DNA of 64,000 nucleotides from Pontibacter liquoris (GTDB lineage Bacteria > Bacteroidota > Bacteroidia > Cytophagales > Hymenobacteraceae), in assembly GCF_022758235.1 (NCBI RefSeq), contig NZ_JALEBG010000002.1, forward strand, positions 806,001 to 870,000, read 5' to 3'. The translations under genes were made by a program, and so were the position numbers. The number at the start of each line of letters is the position of its first letter. Positions within the stretch are counted from its first letter, which is position 1. The notes under the pieces are model-generated. The model saw nothing but the letters and a program-made list of their open reading frames with translations. It searched no databases and was not told the DNA's origin. Positions 18,701 through 27,258 of the stretch are shown piece by piece.

Positions 18701-18858
18701 TTCTCCGGCAGCCTTTTCTGCGCTTCGGTCAGCTTGTCGTATGCGGCATCCCGCTCAGCTTCAGATTGTTCTTTTGTAGCTGTTTGCTGCGAGTTGTTGC
18801 AAGCTGGTAAGGCCAGCACACTCAGCAGGACAGCCACTGAAAGTATATTCCTTTTCAT
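15757..18858 (-). CDS. PVC-type dehydrogenase / HEAT / cytochrome c lipoprotein
   Basis: A 1033-residue exported protein. Residues 1-20 are a lipoprotein signal ending Leu-Pro-Ala-Cys. A beta-propeller of the membrane-bound dehydrogenase family covers about 55-440 (VCEAYNYRPE, FTFGPDGKLYFNFGNEG, VAPDGSIFVADWYDPGVGGHQ). HEAT-like alpha repeats follow (about 455-850). A class I cytochrome c closes the protein, with CSVCH near residues 903-907 and a candidate axial Met in HSIMPANLQQG. The design parallels the ThuA fusion 3 kb away: propeller oxidoreductase plus own heme. It heads a three-gene minus-strand run with the two isomerases, downstream of SusC/SusD. Quinone or an outer cytochrome could be the acceptor; this is not shown. 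Confidence 0.88.
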   Translation of the reverse strand: MKRNILSVAVLLSVLALPACNNSQQTATKEQSEAERDAAYDKLTEAQKRLPENAELGLKAAEGLQVKLFASEPMMGNPTNMDVDAKGRVWVCEAYNYRPEINPTNPKRAEGDRILILEDLNNDGRADTAKVFYQGTDINAALGVAVLGNKVIVSSSPNVFMFTDTNGDDVADKKEVLYSGLGGVQHDHAIHSFTFGPDGKLYFNFGNEGKQIMDRNGKPVVDKDGKTVNNSGKPYRQGMVFRVNPDGTEFEVLAHNFRNNYEAAVDSYGTLWQSDNDDDGNQGVRINYVMEFGNYGYTDEMTGAGWRSRRTNMETEIPKQHWHLNDPGSIPNLLQTGAGSPTGMVIYEGNLLPEVYRNQMIHTDAGPNVVRAYPVTKDGAGYKARIVPLVEGVRDQWFRPSDLSVAPDGSIFVADWYDPGVGGHQMADMNRGRIYRIAPPATPYKTPKLDLTSPEGAVKALQSPNLATRYLAWDKLHTWGAKAEPALQQLWKSDNERMRARALWLLAKIDGKSDTYIQQALKDKKPDMRITGLRIARQEAKDIIPYVKQLVNDKSPQVRREAAIALRHNKSAEAPAIWVQLAQQYDGKDRWYLEALGIGADEQWDTFFKAYQQKAGNALADKASQDIIWRSRTGLALPYLAKNITNGGTSSADRAKYFRAFDFIDDPAKEQTLLTLLDDQGPHKAEVSKIALNHLTPESLQKSPKAKAALDRTLAELKGTQEFVDLVSRYKLRNQNEELLQLALAHPDSSLGVEATRLLLNAGGTPLLKKSISSKKEGEATAVLRSLSRVGSNESLDLIQSVMMDKSGDMAIRKVAVKALGTGWSGEERLMNVVRDGKLPEELKPTASVALAGAMRTGIRDEALRYLKPANATDGKPLPPISELAMRPGSEVKGKQVFLQTCSVCHQAGKEGTAFGPALTQIGSKLTKDALYVSILHPDAGISFGYEGYLLKLKDGSEVAGIIASETEDAIELVSPGGIKNRYEKAKIASKTQMEHSIMPANLQQGMSEQQLVDLVEYLYSLKKPATKAVASK

Positions 18859-19153
18859 GGAAGTAAGTGTTATGGTTCAGTAATTCGATGTCTTATTTTG
18901 CTACAGGCTGCATTGCTGGCCCGTTATTTTCTGCTCCTGTAGGGAAAGCATGCTCTTTTAAGCGTCCGCTATACTATAAAATGTTTTACCTGCCTGTAAT
19001 ACAGCATTCTAAGAGAAGTAAGTCTACCTGAAAAGAGGACCAGGACAGTACAAACGCTTGTCTCTTTTAGGTCAATTATATCATCTAAATAAAAGGATAA
19101 AGACAAGGGAGCCGGTAGCAGGAGCGGCTCTCTTGTCTTTTCTCAGGTTGAGC
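18859..19153. other. Spacer between the dehydrogenase gene and susD
   Basis: These 295 bp contain no gene. The end next to susD carries the terminator at 19099-19140. The rest could hold a promoter for the dehydrogenase-isomerase run, but I see no clear TAnnTTTG box on the minus strand. Confidence 0.6.
19099..19140 (-). terminator. Terminator after susD
   Basis: AAAGACAAGGGAGCCG (19099-19114) pairs with CGGCTCTCTTGTCTTT (19125-19140) with one mismatch, around a 10-nt loop. On the minus strand it is followed by ATCCTTTTATTT. It separates susCD from the dehydrogenase gene. Confidence 0.75.
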
Positions 19154-20941
19154 TTAATACAGCGGGTTTTGGATCAGCTTCGTGTTTCTGTTCATTTCAT
19201 CCAGCTCGATTGGCAGGAAGTAAAACCGCGGATTCCATTCCCTGTCCTGTATCTTGATCTTAGAATAAGTGCGGTTGGAGATGGCACCATTGGCAGCCAT
19301 GTTTCCGGTAACGCTTACACCGGTGGCATTTTCATAAGCCTTCTCCCCGATCATCCAGCGGCGAACATCAAAGAAACGCTGTTCTTCATAGGCTAGCTCT
19401 ACGCTACGTTCGTTTCTGTAACGCTCCAGCAAGGCCTGGCCGCTTTCTGTTACAGGTGGCATGCCGGCCCTGGCTCTTACCTGGTTGATGTAGGTGCGGG
19501 CTTCTTCCTCCTGGCCCAGGCCTAGGCAAGCTTCGGCATAGTTCAGCAATATCTCGGCATAGCGGAATCTGCGGAAAGGCAGCGTCTGCTTGTTATACTG
19601 ATGGTCTACCTTGGGATCAATAAACTTGCGCAGGTAATACCCGGTATAGGAGCCGTTCCAATCTTCGATCGGTCCTTTGCGGGTATCCAGGCCCGGCACC
19701 ACCGTGCCATCCGGCTTTTTATAAGAGCCCACCTGCACAATGCCCAGCGGGTCTGCGGCCTGCACATCTGCCGGACGCGGGCGCCATTGGGCACCTTCAT
19801 ACAGGATGCTGGCGTAAAAGCGGGGGTCGCGGTTCTCATACGGGCTGGCTTTATGGGCCGGGTTATCCCAGCTGAATTTAGTACCGTCGCTCATTTCATA
19901 CCTGTCCACCAGCTGCCCTATCGGAGAGCTCTCGCCCCAGTTATGCCAGCCATTCGGGCCTGTAAACAAGCCGGGGTTCGGCGCATCCCAGTTTCCGTTG
20001 CGCAGGTTGTCGTTAAACTGCAGGAAGATGTCTTCGGAGTTGCCATTGTTCAGGAAGATGTTGGCATAATTGGCCGTTGCTTCTTCCGGGGTGGAGGGGC
20101 TGGCTGCGCCATACAGGCTATACATGCCCAGGTCCATCACCGCTTTGGCAGCATCCTTGGCGGCCTGCCAGCGGGCGTTGCGGTCGCCGCCGGTATAGCC
20201 TACCAGTTCCGGGTTGCTATAGCCAGCTGCCCACGACGCATTGGTGTTATGCAGGTCGCTGGCGGCATATAACAGTACCCGCGATTTCAGTGCCAGGGCC
20301 GCTCCCTGGGTTGCACGCGCTTTATCGCCGGAAGGAGACAACAAGGCCGCCGCTTTATCGCACTCTGACGCGACGAAGGAAATAATTTCTTCATACGAAT
20401 TGCGCGGAGCCGTAAAGTCGTCGTTGAGGGTGTAGGTTTTGGTGATCAGGGGCACACCGCCGTACAGGGCAGCCAGGCGATGATAGAAGTACGCTCTCAG
20501 GAAGGTTACCTCGCCGATCAACTGGTCTTTCTGCGACTGCACCTCAAAAGGAACGTCCTCTATTTTCTCCATGAACAGGTTACAGGCCCGGATATTTTTA
20601 TAGGTGCTGTTCCAGGTCATATACCGCTCATGCGACACCCAGAAGCCGGGTCCGAAAACGGCCAGGTAGCTGGGTGTGATCTGGCTCTTGGTTACGTTCT
20701 CGGTTTCCCAGCCAGCGTTAAACTGCGCCTCGTCTACCAGGTTGGCCAGCATAATGGTATGGAATGGGCTTGGTATGCCCAGGTAAATGTTGTTTACAAA
20801 GGTCTCTACCAGGGCAGGGTCCTGCCAGACCGCGGCATCAGAGTAGCTTTCTAAGGGCGTTTGCTCCAGGATGTCCGGATCGCAGGAAGTAGTGCCTGCC
20901 AGTGCCAAAGCGATAAGGATGGGATATATTCTCTTTTTCAT
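19154..20941 (-). CDS. RagB/SusD family nutrient-binding outer membrane lipoprotein
   Basis: A 595-residue SusD-family protein, the surface glycan-binding lid of a SusC transporter. A lipoprotein signal ends at Cys20 (LAGTTSC, then DPDILEQTPLESYSD, the typical SusD start). The middle carries TPR-like helices with the usual LRAYFYHRLAALYGGVPL near residues 149-166, and the C-terminus has RRFRYAEILLNYAEAC near 452-467, YINQVRARAGMP and the ending FYFLPIELDEMNRN. It follows susC by 9 bp and is surely co-transcribed. The ligand is unknown; the neighbouring genes suggest an oxidisable glycoside. Confidence 0.94.
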   Translation of the reverse strand: MKKRIYPILIALALAGTTSCDPDILEQTPLESYSDAAVWQDPALVETFVNNIYLGIPSPFHTIMLANLVDEAQFNAGWETENVTKSQITPSYLAVFGPGFWVSHERYMTWNSTYKNIRACNLFMEKIEDVPFEVQSQKDQLIGEVTFLRAYFYHRLAALYGGVPLITKTYTLNDDFTAPRNSYEEIISFVASECDKAAALLSPSGDKARATQGAALALKSRVLLYAASDLHNTNASWAAGYSNPELVGYTGGDRNARWQAAKDAAKAVMDLGMYSLYGAASPSTPEEATANYANIFLNNGNSEDIFLQFNDNLRNGNWDAPNPGLFTGPNGWHNWGESSPIGQLVDRYEMSDGTKFSWDNPAHKASPYENRDPRFYASILYEGAQWRPRPADVQAADPLGIVQVGSYKKPDGTVVPGLDTRKGPIEDWNGSYTGYYLRKFIDPKVDHQYNKQTLPFRRFRYAEILLNYAEACLGLGQEEEARTYINQVRARAGMPPVTESGQALLERYRNERSVELAYEEQRFFDVRRWMIGEKAYENATGVSVTGNMAANGAISNRTYSKIKIQDREWNPRFYFLPIELDEMNRNTKLIQNPLY

Positions 20942-20950
20942 GATTCTTAC

Positions 20951-23900
20951 TTAAAAGGTAACTGATAGACCACCATTCACAATTTTCTGCAGCGGATACC
21001 CTTGGCCGGAGCCGGAGCCTAGTTCCGGATCAAAGTCTTTGTAATCCGGGCTGTAGGTCAGGAAGTTGTAGGCGTTCACATACACGCGCAGCTTCTGGAT
21101 GCCCCACTTCTGAGTAAACTCCGGCAGGCTGTAGCCGAGCTCCACATTCTTCAGGCGGATGTAATCTGTTTTGTGCAGCCAGTAGGTATTGCGCTGGCTC
21201 ACCCAGTATTCGTTGCTGCGGTTAAAGGCGCGCGGGCCCGAGGCGTTCGGGTTCTGCTCTGTCCAGCGGTTATCATAGAAGCTCTGCAGGAAGTTTCCGA
21301 TCTCGCCGGACTCTGTGCTGATGTAGTTCACGGCACCGGCTGCTCCCTGGATGAGCATGGAAAAGTCGAAGCCTTTGTAGCCCAGGCGAGCCGTGATACC
21401 GCCGGTTAGGGTCGGCGTGTTGCTCTTGTCGTTCCGAACCTTATCGTTGGCATCGATCAACCCATCGTTGTTCACATCTTCAAAGATAATGTCGCCGGGG
21501 CGTGCGCCGGACATGTGCGGGTAGGCGTCCACGGCGGCCTGGTCTGCAAAAATGCCGATAGCCTGGTAGTACAAGTCGTTATCCGGGTTGTAAGGGTCTG
21601 TCGGGATTGGGCGCCCGGTGGTAAGCTGGTAGTCAGGGCGGCCCGGGGTTTCGTCCCAGAAGATGATCCTGTTCTTGGCATAGCCGCCGTTAAAGCCTAC
21701 TTCATAAGTGAAGTCATTGCCTATCGCGTTGTCATAGATCACGCTGAAATCGAATCCTCTGTTGCCGGATTTACCAATGTTTTCCGGAGGCAGCGTCATA
21801 CCGGTAGAAGCCGGAATAGAAGCATTTCTGCGCCACAGAATATTAGAGCGCAGGTTATCGAAGTAATCGAAGGTAACCGAAAGGTGGTTGTTGAGCAGCT
21901 CGGCATCAAAGCCAACGTTGCGCTGTATGGCTGACTCCCAGGTGGTGTTTTCGTTGGGCACTCGGGTCTCAAATAAGGCTGGATTAAACTTTGTTCCTCC
22001 ATCCGTAACAAATGATGATCCGGGATCTGCCAGATCAAGCGTAGCCAGGTAAGCATATTCTACTAAAGCCCCTTCAAAGTACACTTGATCCCAACCCGTC
22101 TGGCCCCACGAGCCTCTTAACTTGAAGAAATTCACGGCACTTAAATTGTCTTTCCAGAAGTTTTCCTCTGACACCACATAGCCTAAGGATACGCCCGGGA
22201 AGAAGCCGAATTTATTGCCTTTTTCGAAGATGTAAGAGCCCTGGTAGCGCCATACAAACTCTGCCAGGTACTTTTCCTTATAGCCATAGTTTACCCTGCC
22301 GAAATAATTGAGGCGGGCATTTGGAGCACCAGTACCGTTATTTGTTAAGTACTGATCGGTAGCGCCGGCAAACATCTGATCGAGGACAGAGGAGGTGAAA
22401 TTGCGGCGGTGAGCGCTGAACTTGTCCAGGCCGCCGGTTATTCTTTCCACACCGGCCAAAAAGTTTACGGAATGCGCGTCTCCAAACGTGCGGTCATAGT
22501 TTAAGAGCCCGTTGAGCAGGATGCGCTGGTTGTCCTCCATCTCTTCTGTCAGGGCGGGGCTGTCGAAGCCTTTTTTGCCCTTGATCAGCACCGGCTGGCC
22601 GCTGGCGTCGCGGGTGCCATCCCAGGAGTATAAGTACCAGGGCGTTTGCCAGAGCTTGCGGAAACGGAAGCCCTTGTCTATAGCGGCATTGCTGGTAACC
22701 GAGAGGCCCTGCACCCACGGGATGATCACATTCAGCTTGAAGTTGGAGTTAACTACATAGTTTTTGGTTCTGTCGTAGCCGGTTGCCTTGGTGCTTACCA
22801 CCACCGGGTTATCGCCATACTCAATATCGGGACCGGGCGTGCCGTCGGGCCAGTAGGCAGGCAGGTTGGGTTTGCCCCGCATCACCATCCGGAAGATGCC
22901 ACCAGCTCCGCGGGTGGGAAAGTTGCGGTCTTCCATGCGGCCTGACAAATCTACCGCCAGGCTGATGTTCTTGGAGATGTTGCCATCCAGGTTAGAGCGG
23001 AAATCATACTGGTTATACTTGGTGCCACTGTTGAAGTAATACCCGTCCTGTGTTCTGGAGGTAAGGGCTACATAGTAGCGCATGTTCTCGCTGCCACCGG
23101 AAATAGAGACGTTGCCTTGGTTCTGACCAGACCACGGCTTGATCACTTCCTTAAACCATTCCGTATCCGGGTGGCCCCAGGGATCGGAACCATCCCGAAA
23201 CTGCTGGATATCTTCGGGGGTGAAGCGGGCTGGGTTGCCCGCATACAGGTCGATTTCATTTAGTATGGTGGCGTATTCCGCTGCGTTGGCCATATCGGGG
23301 AGCCGGGTAGGGCGGCCATAGCCCTGGTTAAACGAAGCAGTGATAGTAGGCTTGCCCACTTTGCCGCGTTTGGTGGTAACCAGTATCACGCCGTTTGCAG
23401 CCTGCGCGCCATAAATAGCCGCAGAGGCATCTTTCAGCACTGATACGCTTTCGATGGTATTGGGGTCCAGCCTTTCCAACGAACGGCCCGGAACGCCGTC
23501 TACCACGATCAGGGGGTCTGAGCTGCCAAACGAGTTGATGCCCCGGATGCGGAGCCTGGCCCCATCATAGCCTGGCTCACCGCTGGAGCCTACGGCCGTT
23601 AAGCCCGGCAAGCGACCCGCCAGGCTGTTGGTCACGTTCAGGGCAGGTGTTTGCGTTATTTCGTCGCCTTTTACCGCTGTTACCGATCCGGTCAGGGTCG
23701 CTTTTTTCTGCGTGCCATACCCTACCACCACTACTTCATCCAGCGCTTTGGCATCGGTGTTCAGTTGCACGTTAATGGTGGAGCGGTTGTTAATAGGCAC
23801 TTCCTGCGACTGGTAGCCTATAAATGAGAAGATGAGAGTGCCGCTGCCATCCGGCACGTTGATAATATATGCGCCGTCGGCTCCTGTCGGGGCAGCCGTT

Positions 23901-24067
23901 GGCGTTCCTTTCAGCAGCACTGTTACGCCTGGCAGAGCCATGCCGCTTTCATCAGTCACTTTTCCCTGCACCGAGATGTTTCCCTGGGCAAGCGCCATTA
24001 CAACAGAGGCAAAGAAAAGAGGAAATACCAGGAAGTATCTCAGTTCTTTAGGTAAATAGTGTTGCAT
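20951..24067 (-). CDS. SusC/RagA family TonB-linked outer membrane transporter
   Basis: A 1038-residue TonB-dependent transporter. Signal peptide about 1-28; carboxypeptidase-regulatory-like domain about 32-108 (GKVTDESGMALPGVTVLLKG); SusC signature and plug from about 112 (LDEVVVVGYGTQKKATLTGS), with IRGINSFGSSDPLIVVDGVP near 173-192 typical of plug domains; the beta-barrel runs to the final VNGGLSVTF. The TonB box and motifs match SusC, not siderophore receptors. It is the first gene of susC-susD and imports an oligosaccharide or glycoside into the periplasm, where the exported dehydrogenases, DUF1080 protein and isomerases would act. No sigma/anti-sigma or hybrid two-component regulator gene is adjacent. 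Confidence 0.95.
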   Translation of the reverse strand: MQHYLPKELRYFLVFPLFFASVVMALAQGNISVQGKVTDESGMALPGVTVLLKGTPTAAPTGADGAYIINVPDGSGTLIFSFIGYQSQEVPINNRSTINVQLNTDAKALDEVVVVGYGTQKKATLTGSVTAVKGDEITQTPALNVTNSLAGRLPGLTAVGSSGEPGYDGARLRIRGINSFGSSDPLIVVDGVPGRSLERLDPNTIESVSVLKDASAAIYGAQAANGVILVTTKRGKVGKPTITASFNQGYGRPTRLPDMANAAEYATILNEIDLYAGNPARFTPEDIQQFRDGSDPWGHPDTEWFKEVIKPWSGQNQGNVSISGGSENMRYYVALTSRTQDGYYFNSGTKYNQYDFRSNLDGNISKNISLAVDLSGRMEDRNFPTRGAGGIFRMVMRGKPNLPAYWPDGTPGPDIEYGDNPVVVSTKATGYDRTKNYVVNSNFKLNVIIPWVQGLSVTSNAAIDKGFRFRKLWQTPWYLYSWDGTRDASGQPVLIKGKKGFDSPALTEEMEDNQRILLNGLLNYDRTFGDAHSVNFLAGVERITGGLDKFSAHRRNFTSSVLDQMFAGATDQYLTNNGTGAPNARLNYFGRVNYGYKEKYLAEFVWRYQGSYIFEKGNKFGFFPGVSLGYVVSEENFWKDNLSAVNFFKLRGSWGQTGWDQVYFEGALVEYAYLATLDLADPGSSFVTDGGTKFNPALFETRVPNENTTWESAIQRNVGFDAELLNNHLSVTFDYFDNLRSNILWRRNASIPASTGMTLPPENIGKSGNRGFDFSVIYDNAIGNDFTYEVGFNGGYAKNRIIFWDETPGRPDYQLTTGRPIPTDPYNPDNDLYYQAIGIFADQAAVDAYPHMSGARPGDIIFEDVNNDGLIDANDKVRNDKSNTPTLTGGITARLGYKGFDFSMLIQGAAGAVNYISTESGEIGNFLQSFYDNRWTEQNPNASGPRAFNRSNEYWVSQRNTYWLHKTDYIRLKNVELGYSLPEFTQKWGIQKLRVYVNAYNFLTYSPDYKDFDPELGSGSGQGYPLQKIVNGGLSVTF

Positions 24068-24839
24068 AGATCACATATTTAAAGGTTAAAAAATGAATAA
24101 GAAGCGTTGTAAATCCGTCAATTTCCGCTGTTGCCTCTAAGGCACAGTATTATCCCACCGGAGCAAGGAAAACCCTGTTCCGGTGCAACCCGATAACTTG
24201 TCAATCGCCGCTGAAGGGCAGATCATACTAAAGTAAAAGGAGCAGTTGCTCTGGAAATACCTTTTGATAACAGGGCCGCTTTAAAAGAGGACTTGTATCA
24301 GGCGTGTAGAAATTCTGAAAGGAGATATCGTATACTTTGTATTCTTATATCGGTATCCTGAAAATATGATTTTGATCAAGGGAGGTAATCTCTATGCGTA
24401 ACTCCCCGCTTAGATAGTTTATACTTTGTTAAAAGTAGTTTATCTATATTAAAAAAGCAATACGTAACTGCTTCTAATAAGTGAGGACTTACTTTAAATA
24501 AATTTTCAAGCGGCTTGCCGGTTCATCTTGCAGTTGCTAAAATACTTACGCTGTCAGGTCTGCTGGCCCGCAGCCAGGCGCAGGCTGCCGGTTTCTGCAA
24601 GGCTTGTTTAAACCTGCTTTTTTAAGTCCTGATGCCTTCTTCTGAAAGTATAAATGCCTGGGCTATGTGTTCGGGGGGAGCGGGCTCCTGCGGATTGAAT
24701 TCCATTAAGTAGCACGCAGGAGGTTGCCTTTGGATGAAGCAATATTCTTAGGCCAGCTGGTTAAGGCAATGCTTTCTGTTATGGCGGGTGTTTGCATTAA
24801 TTTTACGTTCTTGTGTTTTCCTTAGCAACTCCCCGGACC
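24068..24839. other. Long divergent spacer upstream of susC
   Basis: No gene or repeat cassette is recognised in these 772 bp. A small hairpin, CACCGGA (24156-24162) with TCCGGTG (24179-24185), lies about 90 bp before the susC start and would be in its 5' leader. The stretch 24300-24520 is AT-rich and could hold the susC promoter. AAGTATA heptamers occur at about 24330, 24420 and 24646. Confidence 0.6.
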
Positions 24840-25460
24840 ATGCGCGAAAAGGCGATCCAGTATGCATTCTTTTTTTCCGGCCTGCTCTTGTTTGGCCTGG
24901 GCAACGCCATTGCCGTGAAAGTAAAATACCTGGGCCTGCACCCCTGGGAGGTGCTGAACGTGGCGCTTTTTCAGAAATTCGGCTACAGCATTGGTACCTG
25001 GAGCACACTAACCGGCTTGCTGCTGATCTCGGTTTCGTGGTTTGTGAACCGGAAGTATGTCAACATCGGCACCTTTCTTAACGCGCTGCTCATCGGCCCT
25101 ATCATGGACTTTTTCCTGTGGCTGGGGGTGCTGCCCGAGGCATCGCATACCAGCTTAGATTATGTGCAGCTGGCCTGTGCCATCGTGGTGGTAGGCGTTG
25201 CCGGCGGCTTGTATGTGGCGGGCGGTATTGGCGCTGGCCCGCGCGACGGGTTTATGCTTTCCTTATCCGACCGCACCAAACTTTCCGTTAGCAAGGCGCG
25301 CATCCTGGTCGAGTCGGTGGTGATCTGCGTGGGCCTGCTGCTTGGCGGGCCGGTTTTTATTGCCACTTTCTTTTACTCCTTCATTCAGAGCCCCATTTTC
25401 CAGGTCATGCTCAAATTCTTTGGCAGGCTCCGCGTTTCGCTCACAGAAGAAAAGCTGTAA
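24840..25460 (+). CDS. YczE/YyaS-type integral membrane protein
   Basis: A 206-residue protein with about five or six transmembrane segments. It has the family pattern of a first helix (AFFFSGLLLFGLGNAIAVK), a LGLHPWEVLN loop near residues 32-41 and the conserved GGIGAGPRDGFMLSLSD near 132-148, which is typical of YczE-like proteins of unknown function. The ATG at 24840 is preferred over a GTG at 24813 because it places a charged MREK before the first helix. Only 20 bp separate its stop from the convergent NHL-protein gene. Function is not known. Confidence 0.8.
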   Translation: MREKAIQYAFFFSGLLLFGLGNAIAVKVKYLGLHPWEVLNVALFQKFGYSIGTWSTLTGLLLISVSWFVNRKYVNIGTFLNALLIGPIMDFFLWLGVLPEASHTSLDYVQLACAIVVVGVAGGLYVAGGIGAGPRDGFMLSLSDRTKLSVSKARILVESVVICVGLLLGGPVFIATFFYSFIQSPIFQVMLKFFGRLRVSLTEEKL

Positions 25461-25480
25461 CTATAAGTATAAGGCTGGGG

Positions 25481-26908
25481 TCAGCTTTCTTTCGGAAGTA
25501 TAACGGGCACCTCGGTTTTCTCGCCAGTGCTGATATCAATTTTAAAAAGCTGGTGGCTGTTGGTGCTGGTTACCCATAGCTGCCCCTGCAGAAAGATAAT
25601 GTCGTTGGGTTCGCTCAGGCCGTCGGCCAGCGTGCGCACGCGGTGGCGGCTAATATCCAGTATTTTGATCTTTCCGTTATAAGTGTCGGCAATAAACACG
25701 TCGCTGTCGATGATCTCCAGCCCCACGCAATGCTGCAACAGTGCATCGTCCACGTGGCCGTCCACATCACCGAATTCGAATAACCCATGGCCCAATGGCG
25801 TGAGTACCATCCCTGTTTCGAGGTTAACCGTCCGGATAGCGCTGGCTTCGGCATCGGCTACATACAGCACCTGCCCTCTGTGCGCCAGGCCGCTGGGCTG
25901 GTTAAAAGCCGCTTCCAGCAAGGGGCCATCGGTCAGGGCTTCGCGGCCACTGCCGGCAAAGCGGTATACCTGCTCGGTCGTTAGATCCATGCGCAGCAGC
26001 TGGTGGTTGCCGGCACTGGCAATGTACATGCTGTTGCCAAGTATAAGCAGGTCCCAGGGGCTGTTGGGGTTTACAGGCTCCTCGCGTTTATCGTCCATAA
26101 AATAGTACCCCATCTCGCCGGTGCCGGCTGCCGTGCTCACCTGCTGCTGCGCCAGGTCTACTTTTCGGATCGCATTGTTCTTGGCATCGGCCACATATAG
26201 TGTAGTACCGTGCAGGGCCAGGCCGTGCGGCTCGTAAAAGGATGCTTCTGTGTAGCTGCCGTTCGTAAAGCCCTGCCGGCCACTGCCGATCACCTCCAGT
26301 ACCTGCCCCTGTTGGTTTAACTTCAGGATGCGGTTGTGGCCGCTGTCGGAGAGGTAAATGTTGCCTTCAGGGTCGCTGATGAGCTTGGAAGGGAAGTATA
26401 AGGCAGAAGTTGCCGGTTGCGCCACGTGAAACCGCAATGGCTCCCGGTGCAGGGTCTCGGCAAAATCCTCTGTCATTTTTTGGATGTAGGGCTGCACCGT
26501 CTGGTAAACGCCTTCGCCGGCATGCTGGCCTACTACTTTGCCATTCGGGTCTATCAGCACCAGCGTAGGCCATGCCCGCACGCCATACTGGTTCCACAGC
26601 TTAAAGTCGGCATCGTTCACCACCGGGTGTTCGATCCCGAACTTTCGGATTGCCTGCCTGACGGTGTCGTTCTGCTTCTCGGCATCAAACTTAGCCGAAT
26701 GGATGCCGATTACCACCAGGACATCGGCATACTCCTCTTCCAACCGTTTCAGGTCGGGCACAATGTGCTGGCAGTTGATGCAGCCAAAAGTCCAGAAATC
26801 CAGCAGCACAATTTTGCCCCGGAGATCTTTGATGGACCAGGAGCGGTCGGTGTTGAGCCAGCCATAATTGGTGGATAGTTCTGGGGCGTTTACGCGTCCG
26901 GTGAGCAT
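25481..26908 (-). CDS. Thioredoxin-like / NHL-repeat protein (NHLRC2-like)
   Basis: A 475-residue soluble protein with no signal peptide. Residues about 1-150 form a thioredoxin-like domain with the redox motif as FWTFGCINCQHIVPDLKRLE near 37-56 (CxxC as Cys-Ile-Asn-Cys) and the cis-Pro region RAWPTLVLIDPNG near 113-125. Residues about 160-470 are NHL beta-propeller repeats (GNIYLSDSGHNRILKLNQQG; DVFIADTYNGKIKILD). The combination matches NHLRC2, a protein conserved from bacteria to animals whose biochemical role is unresolved. The lack of an export signal suggests a cytosolic role, unlike TlpA-type thioredoxins. Confidence 0.87.
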   Translation of the reverse strand: MLTGRVNAPELSTNYGWLNTDRSWSIKDLRGKIVLLDFWTFGCINCQHIVPDLKRLEEEYADVLVVIGIHSAKFDAEKQNDTVRQAIRKFGIEHPVVNDADFKLWNQYGVRAWPTLVLIDPNGKVVGQHAGEGVYQTVQPYIQKMTEDFAETLHREPLRFHVAQPATSALYFPSKLISDPEGNIYLSDSGHNRILKLNQQGQVLEVIGSGRQGFTNGSYTEASFYEPHGLALHGTTLYVADAKNNAIRKVDLAQQQVSTAAGTGEMGYYFMDDKREEPVNPNSPWDLLILGNSMYIASAGNHQLLRMDLTTEQVYRFAGSGREALTDGPLLEAAFNQPSGLAHRGQVLYVADAEASAIRTVNLETGMVLTPLGHGLFEFGDVDGHVDDALLQHCVGLEIIDSDVFIADTYNGKIKILDISRHRVRTLADGLSEPNDIIFLQGQLWVTSTNSHQLFKIDISTGEKTEVPVILPKES

Positions 26909-27258
26909 GGTATCGGTTCGTTTCGTGTTTGGTGGGGTGCTTTAAGAGGTACCGGTTTAAGAGGCGTTTTGTTGTGGGAAGTTGCAGCCGGTAGCGCAAA
27001 ATGCACCCGAGGCACAAGCGGGTGCTTGTGCCATAAAAGGGAATATAAAGGGAAAGATTTAAGGAGCAGGAGCGGAAACATAAAGTCTAAAACCTTTATC
27101 TTTAGCTCTAAAGCAGTAGTGCCTAAGAAGCTGTTGCATAGCTCCTGGTACAAGCATGCACTTGTGCTTTCTTTTTCGGGGCGGGAGGCGATAGCAGTAT
27201 CGGTGGTCTGCCTTTAGATCCGTAATGCTCTTTAAACTTTGAGAACGCGATAAATCCT
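26909..27258. other. Spacer with a GGCACAAGC hairpin
   Basis: These 350 bp contain no gene. GGCACAAGC (27011-27019) and GCTTGTGCC (27024-27032) form a tight 9-bp hairpin with a GGGT loop; the same core occurs as a spaced inverted repeat near 8.95 and 9.07 kb. The region is divergent and must hold promoters for both flanking genes, which I cannot place. Confidence 0.6.

Noticed and set aside
15757-24067. One single operon from susC to the isomerases
   Set aside because: A good terminator at 19099-19140 and a 295-bp gap separate susD from the dehydrogenase gene, so two units are more likely.
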